Assembly: GCA_023052935.1 (NCBI GenBank)
Contig: CM041295.1
Coordinates: 15,500,880-15,564,879 of the forward strand
Direction of reading: 5' to 3'
From: Piezodorus guildinii
Taxonomy: Eukaryota; Arthropoda; Insecta; Hemiptera; Pentatomidae
Length of the DNA stretch: 64,000 nucleotides
Positions within the stretch are counted from its first letter, which is position 1. The number at the start of each line of letters is the position of its first letter. Both the position numbers and the translations under genes were made by a program. Shown here in pieces: positions 58,712 to 64,000 of this stretch. The notes beneath the pieces were generated by a model, which saw only the letters and a program-made list of their open reading frames with translations, searched no databases and was not told the DNA's origin.

Positions 58712-59084
58712 TATATATATAATTATAACTTGAGGATTCCTATGTCATCTGATTTAATCTTCTCTTCAAACAGCATCATTATTATCCCAATCCATTTTTA
58801 TAATCCATAATTGGGTGTAGGATATCCTTAGTGCATTGCTCCAAACTGATGAAGATCAAAGTATCATAAAGTTTATGTTTTTTTCATATAAATTGCTACT
58901 GTTACTGCTGTCTTTATCTGCTGTCTGTTAAAGCATATACTGTGACATCTATTAAAAGAAGAAAATAAGTATAAGAAAGTGTTTTGATTTAATCAGCTGC
59001 CACATATTAACCAAATCGATTGCTATAGCAACAGATATATACTCTACTAGAAACTAGGAGACCGAAGAATTATACAACGGAAAG
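57600..59084. other. Copy 2 region after FKTN exon 6
   Basis: Collinear with 29257-30701, AT-rich, no gene recognised. A (TA)n tract at 58657-58720 is about 50 bp longer than in copy 1. Confidence 0.5.
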
Positions 59085-62000
59085 AAAAAAAATCCAAAAG
59101 TGGTGTCATAAACAAAGATATTTAGAAAATACTAGGGAAAAAATCACAAATGGATTTTTTATGATATTCTATATAAAACTATAATGGGTGTCATATTCTC
59201 TTTGTAGAAAACAAAATTCAAAAACTTTACAACTCGTCTATAAAAAATACTTGTGAAAAGAAAATATTCATGATTGCATCTATAAAGAGCCAACTGAGAA
59301 GTTCATATGAAAAGGATTCAAAACTGAAGAAACTGAGACTGAGCCAGACTAACAAAAGATATAATTAGGTAAATCTGCAAATAAAAACAATAATCTTTCA
59401 AAACCTGTGAAATACAGAAAACCTACAACTAGTGCAGACTATGAGAAACAAATTTAAAAAAATGTCAGCCAAAAAGCTAATTCCCAAATATCCAGTAAAA
59501 ATATTCCGTTTCCAATGATAGAAAATAGGTTGCCAAATTGACTATACAAAATACAGATCTTTTTGACTTTTTTCTATTGTGTGCACAGTATACAATAACT
59601 TTACTGATTTGTCCTGTGGGGATTTTATTATGCTGCCAATATTACCTTCTTTATTATATGGATTGCCTCCCGATACATACAAACAAATGAAAAAATGGAT
59701 TACTAGACAGTGATTACGAATTTAAGACAATGTGGCGTGATACAAACAGACTTGCGAAATAGTTCCTGTTGATCCAGTTTACACTATCGTAGTCATGTTT
59801 AGAATACATAATGGTAATCCTGCTTCACATTTCCAGATTTTAACTAATGGAAAAACCTCTTTAATTTAAACAAGAGAGTGCGCTTTTATTTTTGACCTAG
59901 GGTTTTCATCTTACTAATCATGTTTCCATGCAATAAAGGCAGTAGTAGCAGTTGAATCGGAACCCAGTTAAAGCAAAAATGTTTTAAGAGCATCGCAGGA
60001 AACTATTGTAATAAAACCAGAATAACAGCACCTACTAGGAAGAGGAAAACCTGGTAGAGATATGTTTGGAGGAGTGTCAGCTGAGGTATTCATAAATCAA
60101 TATATTTTCAATCACTGCAATGATGTACCAAATGAACTTTAATTTAATTGTAATTTTCCAACAAAATTATTATTAAAATAAATAATAGAAACATTTCAAC
60201 ATGTCCAAATTCACTGACTTAAAAATTAAAAAAACACAGTTAAAATACTTGAAAATCAGACATAAGATATAGTGAGGCTGTTGAACTGATATTTTCTTAG
60301 TAAAGTCTCTACTGTACCTAGTGTAAAAGTTACTGGTATTTTCTTTTGTTTAAAGTAATTTTTGATTACATCATCTTGTTTTAGTGATAAAAAAAAATAC
60401 GTTTTTAAGAACAACTTGTTCAGCTATCGTGGCAATATGTCCAACTTAACTTACATTGATAAAGTGTCCCACACCATAAAACTTATTTGTCAATTTTATG
60501 CAAATTTTAATTGACAAATTCAATCAACTTTTTAAAGGGTATAGCCGGGTAAGTATGGTAAATCTGCCCCTGTGGCTTTTTTGACTCAAACTTGGGGTAT
60601 CAGTTCAATGTCATATAAAAATAATTTACCTAAATTTTTAGCTTTTTAATTCAAACGGTTTTCGAAATTAAAAAAAAAACAACATTTTTTTAACAGTAAA
60701 ATTTGGAATTAATTAATGATGATTTTTTATCTGATTCTGAGGAATCAGAGACATGAGAAATGATATGATCTTGATTCTTAAACGAAAAGCCAATTTTTAG
60801 GGGAAGAAAGAAAACCAAAATATATATTTCTTTAACCTTTTCGAAGGGTGTAAATCACGGATTTTTCTCTCAAAATGTCTGTTATACTCCTCTATACACA
60901 TGCATTTTTTAAAGTGGCGGAACAATATGAAAAAAAATTAAAAAATCATTTTTTTTCCTGAAATCTTATAATTAACTTATATTTCTCATTATTATTGAAA
61001 AATGTGTAAACAAATATTTCTCACTAAAAATTCTGAATAGCAGTTACTCATGAAACAGTTTCAATCATTTTACTACAAAATGATTGGATAAAAGCTATGT
61101 TTTCCAAAACGCGCTCCAGGCTAACGCCAGGCCAGCGCTCTATAACACCGTCTATTTAGCCACAATCAATAATTTCTTTTAAGATCTCACTTGTTCAGGT
61201 ATTCTCCATGGTTTTCTCTAGCGAGGATGTATTTTGGGTTAAAAAATAATTTTCTACACATTTTTTTATAATCTAAAAAAAAATAAGTTTCTTAAAATGC
61301 TAGATTTCAGAAAAAAATTGAGTTTTTAATTTTTTTCATGTTCCACCATTTTGGAAAATTCAAAAAAATTCTTGAGTACAGAAGAGCATAAAAAAAATTG
61401 TCTGCCAAAATTTGGTGAGTGATACATTTCAAAAAAGTAAAAAATATATATATTTTGATTTTAATTCATCTACTAAAAATTTTTTTTTTTCTTTTAAGAA
61501 TCATAATCATGTAATTTTTTCAAGTTGTTGACTTTTGAAAAATGATTTTTTAGCTCTTCAACTATAACCGATTTCGAGTTTAAAAAACAAAAAAAAAACC
61601 AGCATATTTTTTCGCTTTTGTAATTGTTGTAGTATTTCGAAATTAGTTATGATGCTTCTTTTAAAAGGTTTCAATCTCCGAACTTTGCCAAAAAATTTCT
61701 TTTATGTTCCTCTGTACTAAAGAATATTTTTGAATTTTTCAAAGTAGTGGAACAATATGAAAAATAAATAAAAACTCATTTTTTTCTGATATCTTGCGTT
61801 TTAAAATGTTATATTTTTTAGGTTATTGAAAAAATGTGTAGGAAATTAGTTCTTAACCTAACATACATCCAAGCTAGAGAAAACCATAGAAAATAAAACC
61901 TGAACAAGCGATATCTTAGAAGTAAAAAAAAATATATATTTTGATTTTGTTTCTACCGCTAAAAATTGGCTTTGATTTTGTTTAAGAATCATGATCATAT

Positions 62001-63075
62001 CATTTTTTCATGTCTTTGACGCCTAAGAATCAGGTGAAAAATCATCATTAATTAATTTCAAATTTTACTATTAAAAAAAAAGTTTTTTTTTTTTTAAATC
62101 TCGAAAACAGTTTGAATCACAAAGCTAATTATTTAGGTAAATTATTTTTATTTGACATTAAACTGATCCCCCAAGTTTGAGTCAAAAAAGCTACGAGGGC
62201 AGATTTACTATACTTACCCCATAAAGGTTAATTAAAAAGGTTATTATAGATTCTTTTCATTCCATTCTGCTTCAAATAACCAATCTGGAAGTGTAATGTA
62301 GCATCCCCATTACTTATTTTAACCAAAATATGATTTGGTGATACGGATAGGTAGTGCTATAAGGAACTATTATGTCAGCCTGATTTTATCATGTTACATT
62401 CTTTTGCTTCTGACTAGTTAAAGGACTTAATAAATTGGTGATTATTTCATATTTTGCCATTTTTTCATAGGTAACAGCAGAAAAGTAGTATAACTAAGAA
62501 TGTAGGTATCAGCATTATGGAGTAATAGCAGCAATATGAATACAGGCCTAATTATAATAGTTATATTATATTGTGAACACAACAGAAAGAAGCCAATGAG
62601 ATCTACGATTTGTATAGTAAATTTGGCAACTTATTTTCTATCACGGGAAACAGAATACTTTTACTCGATATTTGGGAATTTTCTTCTTGGCTGATATTTT
62701 TTTCAGTTTGTTTCTCATAGTCTGTACTAGTTGTAGGTTTTCTGTATTTCGTAGATTTTGAAAGATTATTGTTTTTATTTGCAGATTTACCTAATTATAT
62801 CTTTTGTTAGTCTGGCTCAGTCTCAGTTTCTTTAGTTTTGAATCTTTTTCATCTGAACTTCTCAGTTGGCTCTTTATAGATGCAATCATGAATATTTTCT
62901 TTTCACAAGTATTTTTTATAGACGAGTTGTAAGGTTTTTGAATTTTGTTTTCTACAAAGAGAATATGACACCCATTATAGTTTTATATAGAATATCATAA
63001 AAAATCTTTTTGTGATTTTTTCCCTAGTATTTTCTAAATATCTTTGTTTATAGACTATGCTTTTGGACATATGTT
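59085..63075. repeat. Large composite inverted repeat, copy 2
   Basis: The outer arms are about 59085-59600 and 62563-63075. The inner palindromic element spans 60537-62223 and here keeps both inverted ends (GGGTAAGTATGGTAAATCTG at the left, CAGATTTACTATACTTACCC at the right). Its right arm has lost the part matching about 32430-32800 of copy 1, whereas copy 1 has lost the right terminus, so the two copies together show the full original structure. Confidence 0.78.
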
Positions 63076-64000
63076 GTAAATGAAATTTTCCGCTATAGAC
63101 TAGTTATAATGATTTATGAATCCATAATGTTTCTATTATTTATTTAAATAGCAATTAATCATAATTTAAAATAATACATTTTAATTGTATTTTTTTTATA
63201 AGATTGTTCGATATGGTAAAAATTGATTTATTTTTTTTCAAATTGACTGATATTGGTTTAATATATTAATAATATTTTTTTAGTCAGTGTAGATTGTGGT
63301 TAGGAATTTTAAATTTTATTCTGTAAATTAGAAGTTTCAAAATGTACATGTATTTTGTATTGTTACAAGTTTTTGTTGGAAGTTTATGGTTGTTGGTGAA
63401 AGAGAGGGTATTAGATAAGGTTTGTTTTGGTATAATAATGATCAATGTTAGGATTAGCTTTGTTTAACAATTGGAATTAAGATATTGCATAGAGGAAACC
63501 TGCATTAATTTTGCATCAACCAATATTTACTATACCTTAATTATCGATAATTTATTAAATCTCTAAGAACTGACAGTAGCTGTTTTTATACATACCATGT
63601 TACTTCAATTTATTTTTTTTTTTTATCATTAGTTGAAAAAATTGCTATGAAGTCCTATTTTAAAATCATGGATTCTTTTAACTAGGAATAATTATAACAA
63701 TCAAATAATGTATTTATAAAATAGTAATAATACTATTAACTTCACAATTTCTTAATTCTGTGACATTTAGTAATAAATAGAATTACAATGAAACTTCATT
63801 AGATTTTATTTTAATTTCATGTATTTCTTTGATATTAACAAATTAAAAAAATCACATTAAATTTTATGATCTACCATACTTCATTGTAATACTAACCTAA
63901 AATACTGGTATAAAAGGGATGTAAGTGTCCTTAAGGTGGAATCGATAAATTCATAAACAATTTTGTTCATTGTATGGCGTAATGAGAGAGATATAAAACT
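63076..64000. other. Copy 2 right part up to the window end
   Basis: Collinear with 34295-35131 except for a segment of about 145 bp at 63377-63522 that replaces about 50 bp of copy 1 (34608-34655). No gene recognised. Confidence 0.5.

Larger units (their letters stand above)
37830..64000 (+). repeat. Tandem segmental duplication, copy 2 (continues past window end)
   Basis: Collinear with 7235-35131 but altered by its own insertions (hAT-type, Copia with piggyBac, I-type LINE) and deletions (most of the first part of intron 4, fukutin exon 5 with flanks, 217 bp of the fossil LINE, part of the inner palindrome). It lacks the SINE and the three LINEs seen in copy 1. The sequence is still matching at the last base, so the true right border is outside the window. 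Confidence 0.93.

Overview
This is AT-rich eukaryotic DNA, most likely from an arthropod and probably an insect. The reasons are an intron-split animal gene with GT-AG introns and a dense set of Jockey, CR1-like, RTE and I-type LINEs, a Copia LTR element, and piggyBac, mariner and hAT DNA transposons. I could not place the species. No prokaryotic gene, CRISPR array or rRNA gene is visible.

The only recognisable host gene is fukutin (FKTN), a Golgi ribitol-phosphate transferase of alpha-dystroglycan glycosylation. Six coding exons lie on the + strand (6288-6581, 6748-6903, 8942-9060, 10176-10447, 12778-13039, 28917-29124). Every junction keeps the reading frame, giving about 437 codons; the terminal exon was not found. 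The introns, above all the 15.9-kb intron 5, are filled with transposons.

The main architecture is a tandem duplication of about 26-28 kb. Positions 7235-35131 (copy 1) are repeated in the same orientation at 37830-64000 (copy 2, cut by the window end). Copy 2 starts inside intron 2, so it lacks exons 1-2. It has also lost exon 5, which carries the catalytic DxD, through a 3.6-kb deletion with 4 bp of microhomology. All eight exonic differences between the copies change an amino acid, so copy 2 looks like a pseudogene. Because the copies are so alike, each serves as the other's empty-site control, and several insertions can be bounded to the base.

Layout: 1-1040 RTE LINE tail; 1455-1690 Gypsy integrase fossil; 2222-5640 Jockey LINE (minus strand, internally deleted); 6288-29124 fukutin. 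Inside copy 1: a tRNA-derived SINE (7799-8094), two foldback elements (10967-11157, 11231-11394), a 337-bp tandem repeat (11610-12245), a 5'-truncated CR1-like LINE (13442-14834), a zinc-finger relic (about 15090-15345), mariner (16004-17225), a near-intact CR1-like LINE (17438-20799), a full-length Jockey LINE (21352-26380, minus), a fossil LINE (26540-28690) and a large inverted-repeat structure (30702-34294). 35132-37829 is a junction region with a 135-bp direct repeat. Inside copy 2: a hAT-type element (38670-39781), a Copia element (40233-45826, minus) with a nested piggyBac-like element (42640-44847), fukutin exons 3, 4 and 6, the foldbacks, an expanded tandem array (48248-49405), the mariner remnant (49794-50645), an I-type LINE with RNase H (51105-54629, minus), the fossil LINE (55088-57035) and the inverted-repeat structure (59085-63075).

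Inferred order of events: mariner, fossil LINE, foldbacks and the palindrome came first because both copies share them; then the duplication; then SINE, CR1-like and Jockey insertions in copy 1, and hAT, Copia (later hit by piggyBac), I-type LINE, exon-5 deletion and array expansion in copy 2. One clock disagrees: the two LTRs of the Copia element differ more (about 7%) than the duplicated copies do (about 1-3%).
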